Origin: Lingula anatina
Lineage: Eukaryota; Brachiopoda; Lingulata; Lingulida; Lingulidae
Assembly (NCBI RefSeq): GCF_001039355.2
Contig: NW_019775392.1
Location: 384,747 to 448,746, forward strand
Length of the DNA stretch: 64,000 nucleotides
Reading direction: 5' to 3'
Every line of letters begins with the position of its first letter. Position 1 is the stretch's first letter. The notes beneath the pieces were generated by a model. That model was not told the origin of the DNA and made no database searches. It was given only the letters and a program-made list of their open reading frames with translations. Of the stretch, positions 50,701-62,282 are shown one piece after another. A program made the position numbers and the translations under genes.

Positions 50701-53700
50701 TTAAATGTCACTTCTGACGCTCAAATTGCCCGTGTCTTGCTCCCCGCTTTTCAACTTTTACATGCTCAATGAAACGACAGAGGTTAAAGTTCGTCTTTGT
50801 TATGTGAAAAAAGATACAGAAATAACCGTGCGTTTGTTTGTGCATCAAGTCTTATAGGCCAACCAGAAGGGCATAGAAACCGAATAAGCAAATGTATTTT
50901 CATATAAGTTACAGCGTCATGTATCAATACTTGAATTTCGCCTAGTTTTCAGTCCGTCTTTTCCAGTCGAACAGATTTGATTGTTCATCTCTTAATCCAA
51001 TCAAAACAAGCACAGGTATAGAAAATGCTTCAAAGCAGAGTAAATCACTCCCGGTTTTCACCGCTAAGAATTTTCGCCTGTTTGAAAAACATAAACACAT
51101 AATTGAGCACTTCTCTTAGCTAGATTTTCTTCCCTGAGAGCAAAAATCAAATTAAATCAAAACTTTCCCAGTTTTCAAATCTCCTTCACTTGCTGTATTT
51201 TGTCTGCCGAATCGAAACAAACACTTTCGTTTATTTATCTACTACTACAAGGAAAAACTAACTGGCAAATGCATCTGTTGCGATATTGCCATAAGACATA
51301 CCGGTTTTGGTTTTCATAACAACACTAAAGCGTCTTATCTAACATTAGCAGTAAAAACATTGACACCCCTTCAAAAAAAAAAAAAAAAAAAAAAAAAACA
51401 TATAAATGTCAGAATTTCCCTATTCAGCAGCCATAGTATATCTCTCTAAAGTCGGACAAAGATAACGCAGGCATGGCGGGCGCCTGTGATGTAAATAGTC
51501 GTAACGCTCTCTGTCTGAGCGTCGACATTTTCATTTTGATTTTACGCGAGGACCAGCTGCAGACCACTCGACTTCTAATCAAGAGTCCAATGACAGTGAC
51601 ACATCATTCGAATGCCACCCTATGTGACACGGATCGCCCAAGGGTCCACTTACTCGAAGCGTCCTTTTTGTGGCCAGTTTTTAGCAATGGCAAAAGCGAC
51701 TGCGCACAGCATATACAAGTTTGCCCGACTAGACGTCAGACTTTCCATGTGTACGGCAATATCATTGAAAATACTTCGAACAAAAAATCTTTGATTAGAA
51801 AATCCGTCGTAGTAACTTAAATTTTTTCTCAGCTATTGTTAAATTCATCAGCTTCGCATGTCCCTTTTTACTTAATGACAGTGATTCTTTGCTAATTTCA
51901 GTTGCTAAACATGCTCAACACTAATAAAGTTCTTACCAAAGGATCAGAAATTTTCAGCCACTAGGCGAGGACCGAGTTGGGGGGGGGGGGGGGCATAGGG
52001 TACCATGAACATGTAGATAACGTTAATATTGAAGAGAGAGTTACAAAACGCTTCGGCGTCACTGGGCATGATGCCATTCCGCAGTTGCGAGGGAATGTTT
52101 CAAAAACTGTTCTCAAGTAACGCTGATTACTGATAACATTAAGAACCAAAGATAAACTCACCACTCTAACATCGTTATTTCTGTGCGCTTCCCAAAATCT
52201 AATGCAATATTTTTATTATCAGAATGAGATGAATGGATTTGCAGGCCGTTTTGTATCCCACTGATGACCACAGAAAACTGCTCCTTTTTAAAATTGTCAA
52301 AGCTAACTGCTTTGGTCATAAAATTAATACACAGAATATACATGGAGTACACGAACACGAAGTTATGTATACTATTTTTAGAAAGTGAAGTAGGTGATTT
52401 TGACACATGAACAAATAATATACATGAGCCCCCCTCCCCCCACCTTCCGAAATTTGGATTAAATAATGACTAATTTATCCGCTTCCAGTCTACCTACAGC
52501 ATGCGTTCTGACAATTCCCTGGCATTCTCTCCGTCGATGGAGAATAAAAGAAAACAGCATATACAAATATTTCATAAAATCTCATTGACGTTCCTCGGTG
52601 CTGAGGGTGCGCACGAACTACTTCCCCAACTTGGCGCGCGTTCTACATATCTCCTCTTCACATTCGTGAAAATATAGCCTTGAAACCTGCCTCGCATATC
52701 GCCCCGACCTAAACAATGATAACGTAGGGTAAACTTATCTAACTTTCCGTTTGGTCTAGAGATAAGAGTGTGAAACTGATACAGCAGAAGTCACTGTATA
52801 AACATGCAAACAGATCGGTGTTAAAGAATATCTGAGCTTTGATGACGCATTGTATAGTGTAGGCGGACTGGAGCAAAGTCTCTCTCTCTCTCTCTTACAC
52901 AAACATTCCCACTCTCTTTCGCGCTCGCGCGAGCGCGCGCGCGCACACACACACACCATCTTGTAAGTGCATTTTTTTGCATCTCAAGGAGACGGAGAAA
53001 TTCTGCTCATCCTTAGCCAAAATAATAAGATGAGACGCCAATTTCGAACACAATGCTTATTCGAGAAATCTGTAATAGACGTCCTAATATGATCAGGGAT
53101 GTTTATTGAACTGCCAAATTAGATCGGAGACTAGAACGTCAGTCTTCATATTCCAGAGGATCTATTAGTAAAACGAAAACCCGAAATACTGGAACTGAAT
53201 ATAAGATGGATATAGCTACAGAGTCATAAGGCGTCGACATCCGAGACGGGTCAGATTTTCATCATAAAATCTATAACTGTAATATACTCAGCAGACCCAA
53301 TAACTTGACTCTTGATGAATTTTTGATCCCTTCCTGTATCCTACGCTGTGTGCATAAAGCTCATCAAGAGAAACTCATCAGAATTCAATTACTCTTTCTA
53401 TAGACAGCCATCTCTTAATTTTTCCGTTGTTCATCTGCTTATACACTGTTTTTCACCATTACGTTTCATTTTTTCTTTGCTACTAACTCAAACGTATCAA
53501 ACACTGTTAGGCTATGAAAACTCGGACCAATCAAAAGTATTAATTAAACAAGATAGTTTAAGTGCTAGCGTTCATACAACGCTAGTATATTACCCTAGTC
53601 ATTCCATTTACAACCAAATCTCTCCGAATTCTGGGGGCAAAAATATCCATGCGTCACCCACAAATTGCTTAGAGCTCCGCGATCAGAGAGTACGTCGTGG

Positions 53701-56700
53701 TTCATTTTACCAAGCGCGTAAATCCACAGTTGTTATCTTCCATTGCAAATATTACAACCTACGCAAAGATAGAAAGAGGGGTGATATGAGCGTTCAATTT
53801 TCATTCACAACGAAAACAAAGCACTTGCTATGTTACTACCCTCTAACAGGGCCGCAGTTATTATAATGTGGATATTTTTGCTGAGGCGCACAGTACAGAG
53901 AATAACCGTGAATTTAACCAGAGACACGTCAGTGAATATCTTGTGAAAAAATCAATCTGTGGCCCTGATACAGAGTATTATATGTGACCACCTTCGTCGC
54001 GCAATTTATACAAAGATGTGTAAAAAAGAAAGGGCCCCGAGCAATGCTGTCTTACTTTCAATATTCATTCGTAAAAGGGAAAACGTTCCGGCTATTAAAA
54101 AAAACATGGTAAACAGCACGTTTTTGACCAGTCCTACATCTGCGCTGTTTAATTTCGTATCGAGTGAGGTATTACTCGTTTGTGGTGTGAATTACAATAT
54201 AATNATAACGATTACATAATAAAATAAGGATATGAAATGAAAAGCTGTTGAAATAAGCTTTCTATTGATATGTAACATGTTGGTATATCTTGGTCGGTTT
54301 AGAAGATAGCTACCCCTGTTATCTACATCCTTAAGGGGGATTATCTGACAGTAATCTAGTGAGACTCCCCGCGGTGATAGATCGATCTAAAAGTTGTGAG
54401 AACAGAGCCATAGAGTCATTGGGATCTCTATAAACATCATTAACCACACTCAGCCGAGTTTTAAGTAGATTTACTTCACGTCTTTAAAGTTTGACCCAAG
54501 CGACCACTACGGATCTAATATAGTCTGAATCAAAATGGGGTTTCGCTGTACGCATGGCCACAGGAAGGCAGGATCAAGAAAAAAAACCCACGAGGTCTCA
54601 GATTCTATTTTCCCGAAGATTTAGACCCCATTTCCAGAGATTAGATCGATCTACTTTAGATCGACCTAACTCCCTGGGGGTTCACGCTAAATAGCTGTCA
54701 GCCGGGCGGACACGAAAGTTAATTACCCCCTTACAGCTTGTAGTAGGCGGGACGGACATTTAAGCCGGATTATCTGACAGTAATCAAGTGAGACTCCCCG
54801 CGGGGATAGATCGATCTAAAAGCTCTGGGAAGACAGCCTTAAAGACTATCAGATCCATAACGGTTAATGATGTTTATAGAGGTATATTTCCTCTAACTTC
54901 ACCCAAAAATTGTTTGACCGTAACTGGCCTTGTGTGGACGCAGCCATGATGCCACGATTCGTGGTTTTATTTTCGACTATAACAGACTATGATGGGCTCA
55001 GTGACAAGCGTGTCGTAGGTGACTTCGGTCTCGTAGGGTCAAAGACTGACAAATAACTCACCAAGTGCTGTCTTGTCATCTCATCGGGTACGACAAAATT
55101 AATAAAAGAATGAAAAAAAAAACATTGACAAAAGTAGATCGAAGCTACCAAATAAAAATCATATCAATTAATTAATGTAATTATTTATTTTTATCTCCCC
55201 CCTCTCCGAATGCTCAAACCTGTGGTGTTGTCAAGAGCGAATGCAAAGATAGCGACCTGGATAAATATAAATCTGTACCAGTCCAAATTCAACTGACGAC
55301 AGTCCTTAAGTCACCATGAAGTGAGACCTTTATACCTTGTAATATAAAAGACATAACCAAAGGCAAGGGCAGGGCAGGGCAATAATCTTCGTAATCACGC
55401 ATCTCTCTCTTTAATCTATGGCAAATGAAACTGTATTGATTTAAAATTCCTGCCAAGCACCAGAACACGAGCGGGAAAGAGCAATGCAAATTTGTTCAGC
55501 AGCCGGGCGCAAGACAAGGTGAGAAATGTCACCAAGATAAGGAAACCTTGAATTCTCTTCGCTCCCAGGTGGAAAGTAGGCAAAAACACCACGGCGTCTT
55601 CACGTGAAGGTTGACGGGGTTATTGTGAGGCAGAGGTATTTGTCCTAGGCAGCCTGCTATCAACGCGCATTTACACCCTAGTTTGCTTTCTCACTACATC
55701 AGTGCCACATATCTAAAATGATAAAGTTTTAAGGGGTCACAGGCCCGTAGCCAGGGGGTTCGGGGGGTTCGAAAGAACCTCCCTTTTTCCGGGAAAAGGT
55801 CCCCTGTGGATAGAATTTTATCTAGGTACACGAAGGTTTCATGGTAAAAGGTCCACTTTAGAAAAAGACCTCCCCCCTTTTGAAATTGTTGGCTAGAAAG
55901 GTCAGAAAGGCCACTCTAGGCTGAGAAATCATTAAACAACTTGGGGGTCCGCAAACCTTTATTTCATGCCACGGAGCTCAGAAAATGAATATTCCAAGTT
56001 CCACTGGCTTACATTCTGGTGATGTACATGTACTCACAGCTCGAGCCTTGCTCAGAGTGATTTTTAACGTGCACAAACAGCACTGCGTTTTCTTTACCGG
56101 CAGGGGTAAATAAACACAATTCTAAATACAATTTTTCGTTAATGAAAATTCCAAGAATCATGTTTACAATTACGTACATTGAAAAACATGGAGTGCACGT
56201 ACGTCTTCTAACCATGAACGGTCACCCTCTCGTACTACTCTCTGACCAGTAGTCTGTTACAAAATTATTGTATTATTATATGTATACTTTGATTTTGAAT
56301 ACTGTTTTACTGGCTCCGATATCAGATTGCACTATTTTACCATGTATTCACTCTCCGTTAAAGGGATAATAACTCTTCGTATGAGATCTATATTTCACAA
56401 TAAAAACATTGTGAATAACTCATAGAAATATAATATATTCTGTTTTACCACAAAAACGGCAGTTATAGCTATTATTCTGATATCTGAGCTTGTCTTTAGA
56501 CCACGTGACCTCCATTGATGGCTATACTCTGTTAAAATCTCTTAAGAGATTTAAACAAAAAACCAAACTTTTTAGAAAAAAAACCAGGGACTAACTTTGA
56601 ATGTAAAAATGGATTCATTAACCATTGGTAAGTATGGGAAAATTGTTGTTTACTCTAGGAAAATTCATTTTTTGGCCGAAACGAAGAGTTATATAGCAGC

Positions 56701-59700
56701 AACGGCTAGTGTTTTCTTTGGAAATTGTAATATTGGACAGTTACCTTACTATGAATATTAATGGTGCTGACCTACTCTGTATCAGGGGCGCAGATTTTAC
56801 TATATGTATTACAGTATATGCACTTTTCTCTGACGACTCACTGTGCAGAGAAGTCCTATAATTCAAACTGGAGACACATCTGTGGATATCTAATGAAAAA
56901 TCAGTGTGTGGCCCTGGTAGAGGACAGTGCTGGGCAGAGGCCGGAGGCGAGAAAACACCGGACCAATCGTCCACGCAGCAGGATGACCAAAACGCCCAGC
57001 ATGTCATAATGTGCATACTGGTCAGACGACAGTCTCTGACAGTCTATGTACAACACAGACACAACTAAAGACGCAAAAAATGGAGCGGCAATGGTGCGAA
57101 TTTAGTTATTAGTCATTTTGTTTAAAATAAGCTTTGTCTGAGCATTCAGCACGTTTGTCTTCAACTAAACAAATATGATGACTATCGTGTAACATCGCGA
57201 AATGGTCCCTCTGCTTCCATGTAAACTTGCCCGACTCTAGTTCGTTTCAGGCTCGCACCAGTTTAACCAATATAAACGTGCTTTTTTCTTAATGAAATTA
57301 AGCAGGTATTCTAGCAATGAATAACACCACAAGCGGTCAGTCGGTCCACTGGGTATGATGACCGGGCCTCTGGGTTGACCAGTACACAAACGAAGTTGAC
57401 TAAAGTTAACACGAGACTGGATTAACGGCTTGTTTTTCTGCAACCCTCTTTTTTCCTTGTCCAAAAACAAGTTGACGAAGTATAAGACTGTTATTGTTGG
57501 TTTTCCTAAGTCACATCTGGTTATTTAAACAATGAAATAACAAAGTTTTCGTGCCCGCGCGAATCGACCCTAATCGTGCAGAATGCTATTTCGCCTGACT
57601 CCTGAAGCTATTACTCAATTTCTACTTAGTATATATTACTTAAGTAGTTTTTCTTTGCAGTCTTTAATGTTCTTTTTTAAAAAACTAGTCCGAGTCTATC
57701 TGAGAGTTCATTTGCTTTCATCTTACTTCCTCCAATCCATCCTCTTTGACATGACAGAAAATTTAACCTCCTACACAAAGCTCAGTTTTTAAACTGGGTT
57801 TCTTTTTCTTAAAAGAAAAGGATAGGTTTCCTGAAGGGGTAGAACGCTCCTATCTTTTACGAAAATAAGAATGTCAATAATCCACGCCATTAAATAAAAT
57901 ATCACTCCATATACTTCAATTTGCCATTATTATCAGTATAATCAAAATCATATGTTACTCAGAAATTCTCGTTTCACACCGTTTTATTTTCTCTGTTTAG
58001 TTATCAAAGATGGAGACCTACTCTTGAGAGGTCAGTTTACCAGTGTGTATAACGGTGTCGTGATAGGCGGCTTGACGGAAATATTTGTCGTATTAAAAGC
58101 TTTCGTGACATCTAAACCGCTGGCGAATTGCCCAAAAGAAAATTGATGTTGTCCACTGAAATGACACGGCTATTCGTCTTCCGCCATGTTCTGGCCACTG
58201 GGGACGTGTTCTTGTGATTGCGACAGCGGTGCCCGTTGCACATGAACGCATTGCGTCTCAGACATCAAGCAGCATACACAACAAATGCAGCGTGATATCT
58301 CTGTCGATTTTACTTAACAATGATCAGATGAGATACCCCTAGCAGTGCAGGTTTTGCAAATGCCATTTCACATCTCTTAATCCTTTTTTTCAATTTTGAA
58401 ACTTCAATATTGGTGTAGCATATAGAGTAATTTTGGTAATAGTTTAAATCAAAACAAGTGATTTGATTTTATAGTGTTTTACATTGTACTTCTAAAATCA
58501 TTTTAACTTGGATGTATTTACACGTTTTTTCAGCTCTGTGCCAAGCAGACCGCATTCATGTAGAGAAGAAAGAAGCCGAGCATAAAACAAAACAGACGAC
58601 AGTTGACGATCGGGTCGAGGAATTCCTCCGCCTTAACCATTACCCCGGCGGCGCCATTGCCGTAATGAAGCACGGCAAGCTCGTACACGCAAAAGGCTAC
58701 GGTACATTTGAAAATGGACACAAAATTCACGCGAGGAGTTTATTCCCGGTGTCCAGCGTTTCAAAATCCATCACCGCCGTCGCCATCTTAAAACTGGTTG
58801 AAGACGGAAAACTTGATCTTGAGAGGACCGTTTTCGGTTCCTCCGGCGTTTTGCACTCCATGACCCCTTATTTGGGGAAATTCATAGACCCTCGCCTGAC
58901 GGATATTACCGTGGAGCACCTCCTTCACCATACGGCGGGCTGGGACGAGACGAAAGCGCCAGTCTACGATCCCACGATGAACTCCCTTTACATATCACTT
59001 AAACACAACGTGACTAATATTGCCAAGGTCGTTGGGGCCGTGGGGGACCTTGTGCCCTATCACATATTGAAATTTATGATGAATCAATCCTTACACTTCA
59101 CGCCAGGCACAAAATATCAGTATTCTAACTTCGGTTACATGGTCCTCGGGCGAATCATCGAAGAAGTAACAGATATGGACTATGACGAATACGTGCAGGA
59201 GAATATCTTCACGCCTTGTGGTATGTGGAAAACCAGGCTTGGCGCCCCAAAGTCACGCAGTCGAGGTGGTAAATCTCGCAAATCAAGGCTTCACAAGTTC
59301 CACTTCGACGAAAAGGAAACTATTGTACAAACGAAAGACGGTACCAAGAAGGACGTTCACGATGTCATATCTCCATACACGTTGGATTCTACGCTCGGTT
59401 GGCACTCCAATGTATACGATATGATGCGGTTCTTGATTTGCGTCGACGGAACCGGTCACACACAGGTTCTGAAGCGGGAATCCATCAGGCGGATGCTTCG
59501 GCGACCGGGGCTCCCAATGCCCCAGCACGTGGACACATGGCACGCGGCCGGTTTCACGGCCAAGTTAAGCGGCCAGTTCTGGCAGGAGTCCGATGACCAC
59601 TTTAACGACATGATTCTCTTCCACGGTGGCATCCTACAACATAAAACTGAGCATTCGAAGGGCGGGCTTGACGACGCCATCGTGCCGCCGGCGATGTCAT

Positions 59701-60629
59701 TCGTGCTCCTCCTTCCAGACAACCACCACACTCGCCTTAAACTTCTCGTTCGTAATCTTCTTGGTGACATCCGACCATCAGAGTGGCCGAGCCACGACCT
59801 CCTTGCTGCTGACCTCGCCGACTCCCATATCAAAAACGACAACGTGGACATGTTAGTGAAATACAAGATGTCCGAGCATCGTCTAAAACCGTGGGCCAAT
59901 GCAATGAAAGTGGCTGGGTACTATCCGCACTGGATGCATGCGTACATCTTCAGAGAGAACACAAATTTTCTGGGTATTTTCAAGAAGGCCGTCAATAAGA
60001 CTGAACTGGATTATCTGGTAGATCATGGCCTGACAAAGCAACGACTTCGAAACCACCTCGACACATACCGGGAGGGCGGATACCACTACAAGCTGGTACA
60101 GAATTATCTCAGCACAGGCCACGACAACAGACTCTGCCACCTGGTGGTGGTCAGCAAAAAAACTGACGACGCGCCCCATTCGAGAATCAGCGTGGACGAG
60201 AGTGTGACGTCATACAGAGGAAACATTCAAAGACACGTGCGGGACTCTTACTATCCTATCGCACAGTCCATTGAAACTCGCAGCGATAAAGAAATCATAA
60301 CGGCTCTCTATAGCAAAAAGCAAAATCCAGCTACAAAGCTTTATCACGATCTCAACTCTAAACAGTTAGAGAGACTCTCCGAGGCCATGGGTAAAAAAGA
60401 ATATACCCTTGGCTACCTAGACACCTACCTTCACAATGGCGAACCTAAATTTTCCGCCATTTTTAGTAAACTTAAAGTGAAGAAATGGTTCCTGGAGAAC
60501 GAGCTTACCATTGCGTGGATTCGGACTGATGTGCGAAAACTATTCCAAATGAGTTTTGTACCAGATATGATTGTGGGTTATGAAAAAACGGGAGAACTGC
60601 AGTTTACCGGCTACTGGGTGAAGGCATAA
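47704..60629 (+). CDS. Secreted serine beta-lactamase-like hydrolase with C-terminal BTRD1-like repeats
   Basis: Two exons, 47704-47737 and 58534-60629, join in phase 1 (GCA G|gtgagt ... tttcag|CT CTG) to give 709 residues. The start MGKLLLFLSLAALCQADR is a signal peptide, and the ATG has a good context (CACAGAATGG). Residues about 35-430 are a class C beta-lactamase/PBP-like domain: catalytic SVSK at 86-89, YSN at 208-210 and HGG at 375-377 (the KTG equivalent). Residues about 465-709 contain roughly four repeats with a GY-x(n)-Y-x(n)-aromatic end (AGYYPHWMHAYIF, LGYLDTYLHNGEPKFSAIF, VGYEKTGELQFTGYW), resembling BTRD1 (PF17660), known from bacteria and fungal polyglycine hydrolases. Catalysis is therefore plausible (amide or ester hydrolysis); the substrate is unknown. 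The 2.1-kb second exon is intronless and more GC-rich than its surroundings. The mitochondrial animal LACTB lacks these repeats and is a different gene. Confidence 0.88.
54338..54409 (-). mobile_element. Partial MITE family B
   Basis: GGATTATCTGACAGTAATCT through CCCCGCGGTGATAGATCGAT to AACAGAGCC, followed by ATA. The left two thirds are missing. Confidence 0.7.
54624..54838 (-). mobile_element. MITE family B, 215 bp, TSD TTA
   Basis: GACCCCATTTCCAGAG to GGGAAGACAGCC, with TTA at 54621-54623 and 54839-54841. It is a full-length inverse-orientation copy. Confidence 0.85.
55740..55915 (+). mobile_element. hAT-like repeat with CAGGCCCGTAGCC end
   Basis: CAGGCCCGTAGCCAGGGGGT, then TTCGAAAGAACC and GGGAAAAGGTCC blocks, as at 34996-35139. 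The right terminus is less clear here. Confidence 0.65.
56358..56693 (+). mobile_element. MITE family A, right end lost
   Basis: TTAAAGGGATAATAACTCTT at the left. The right end stops at CGAAGAGTTATATAG instead of GAGTTATTATCCCTTTAA, so the last ~10 bases are lost. Confidence 0.8.
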
Positions 60630-61330
60630 TTGCTATTTAGTTTCGACTACCGAAAAGTACAAAACCGCCGACTTGAACTCTATTTTTTGCAGAACGTTTG
60701 TCGCACAGATCTTATTGCTCGCTAACTCAACGAACAACATGCAAATGTATTCATTATGATGATTTAACTTCTCTATTTGAACTTTATGATATGTACATAA
60801 TACCATTTTAGCGTTTGTTGTCGGTAAGATTACCTTAAGCAGTTTTCCTTGTTAACCTAAAATACTAATCTTCTGCAGCTAAATAACTTTCTCAATCAAT
60901 AATATGTTATTTTGACTTAAATGATTACTTCTCAATCCTCAAGTTGAGAACGCTCACTCTAATATATTACAAAAGCTGATGTGTTTTTTTACCTCCAAAC
61001 TGTCCAATCCTGAACTACCTGCGAGCACATGTACATATTTTTGAACAACATCATTACAGCTGTTCACTGTATCTTCACATCAGCTTTTGTAAGAGTTTGT
61101 AATTTTAGAACTTGACTAAATACTATTTTTGTGTGTGTTTGTTGTTTTCAAGATTACTCTCTTTCTGCCTCATTTTAAATATATGTAGATGGACTGGTGG
61201 CAGTAGAGCTCCAGAGAAAACGTTGGTTTTGGACTCGTTATGGGAAATCACGTGTCAACTTGTATGCACACAATACGTTTTGTAAAAATAAATCTTGTTA
61301 TATGTTATGAATAAAAAAACGTCTTTTAAG
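60630..61330 (+). other. 3' UTR of the hydrolase gene
   Basis: About 660-700 bases of non-coding sequence between the TAA stop and the poly(A) signals, with no sign of an intron. Confidence 0.55.
61287..61315 (+). terminator. Poly(A) signals of the hydrolase gene
   Basis: Two AATAAA hexamers, at 61287-61292 and 61310-61315. Confidence 0.6.
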
Positions 61331-61493
61331 TTTGAATTTAATGTGTTTTTCCCTGGTATTCTTAATTACAAAAAGTCCAATTCCAGTAAGCCCTCTTGTG
61401 GACTACGTTTAGTAAGCATCATGCCAAATCGACATCTTTCTTGTCCATGAAGTACGAGCGACACGAAAAACAGCTATCTGAATCCAACAATCT

Positions 61494-61523
<30 letters not shown>
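61494..61523. repeat. (GA)n microsatellite
   Basis: About 14 GA repeats downstream of the hydrolase gene. Confidence 0.9.
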
Positions 61524-61526
<3 letters not shown>

Positions 61527-61929
61527 ACAACTGCCATTGCTAATTACTTGAAAAAAGTCTTGTGATACTTAATAGTTGCAATGTTCCTCCGAAAGTCCTA
61601 AAGATATTTTCATAACAAATACATGCACGTATAATTTAGTCAGGAGGCGCGACCAAAATATTTTAGACCAAGATTGAAGTCTACCTTAACGAGGCCAAAA
61701 TTAATCTGTAATTTAGTCCACTTAAATAAAATAGTGTCATTTTATAATTAATAATACATGGCTTATTGTTTTCAAATAATACTTATATTATCTTAGTGAC
61801 GACCTACTTTGAAGTTTATCTTAAGTCGAAGTAGACCGATCGATTGATCTGCAACTTAAGACCAATTTCATTTTTTTTTTTCATGAAAAAAAAGAGTTCC
61901 CCTAATTTGTGGTAATAGGCACAAAGAAG

Positions 61930-62282
61930 TTAAAGGGATAATAACTCTTCGTTTTGGCAAAAAAAAAAAAAAAAGAATTTTCCTGGAGTAAACAACAATT
62001 TTCCCATACTTCCCAATGGTTAATGAATCCATTTTTTCAGAGTTAGTCCCTGTTTTTTTTTTTTCTAAAAAGATTGGTTTTTTGTTAAAATCTCTTAAGA
62101 GATTATAACAGAGTGCAGCCATCAATGGAGGTCACGTGATCTGAAGACAAGCTCAAATATCAGAATAACAGCTATAACTGCCGTTTGTGTGGTAAAACAG
62201 AATATATTATATTTCTATGAATTGTTCACAATGTTTTTATTGTGAAATATAGATATCATACAAAGAGTTATTATCCCTTTAA
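61930..62282 (-). mobile_element. MITE family A, TTAA-flanked
   Basis: TTAAAGGGATAATAACTCTT ... AGAGTTATTATCCCTTTAA, full length, same orientation as 1694-2042. Confidence 0.85.

Larger units (their letters stand above)
47738..58533 (+). other. 10.8-kb first intron of the hydrolase gene
   Basis: No recognised gene inside. Up to about 54300 it is mostly unique sequence with an A run (51373-51399), G/C runs, (CT)n at 52876-52896 and GC/AC repeats at 52919-52957. From 54338 it holds MITEs B, the CAGGCC repeat and MITE A. Several open frames (51473-51820, 53348-53866) match nothing known to me. Confidence 0.75.

Noticed and set aside
51473-51820. 115-codon plus-strand frame
   Set aside because: No recognised motif; two overlapping frames are open here, which suggests chance.
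53348-53866. 172-codon plus-strand frame in the hydrolase intron
   Set aside because: No domain or family pattern, an unremarkable residue mix and no supporting context; a chance frame is possible at this length.
56741-57016. Opposed open frames on both strands (91 and 82 codons)
   Set aside because: They lie in repeat-like sequence and neither resembles a known protein.
58512-58533. Upstream ATG as the hydrolase start (MYLHVFS)
   Set aside because: That ATG lies in the pyrimidine-rich intron end. Splicing from 47704-47737 gives a proper signal peptide in phase.
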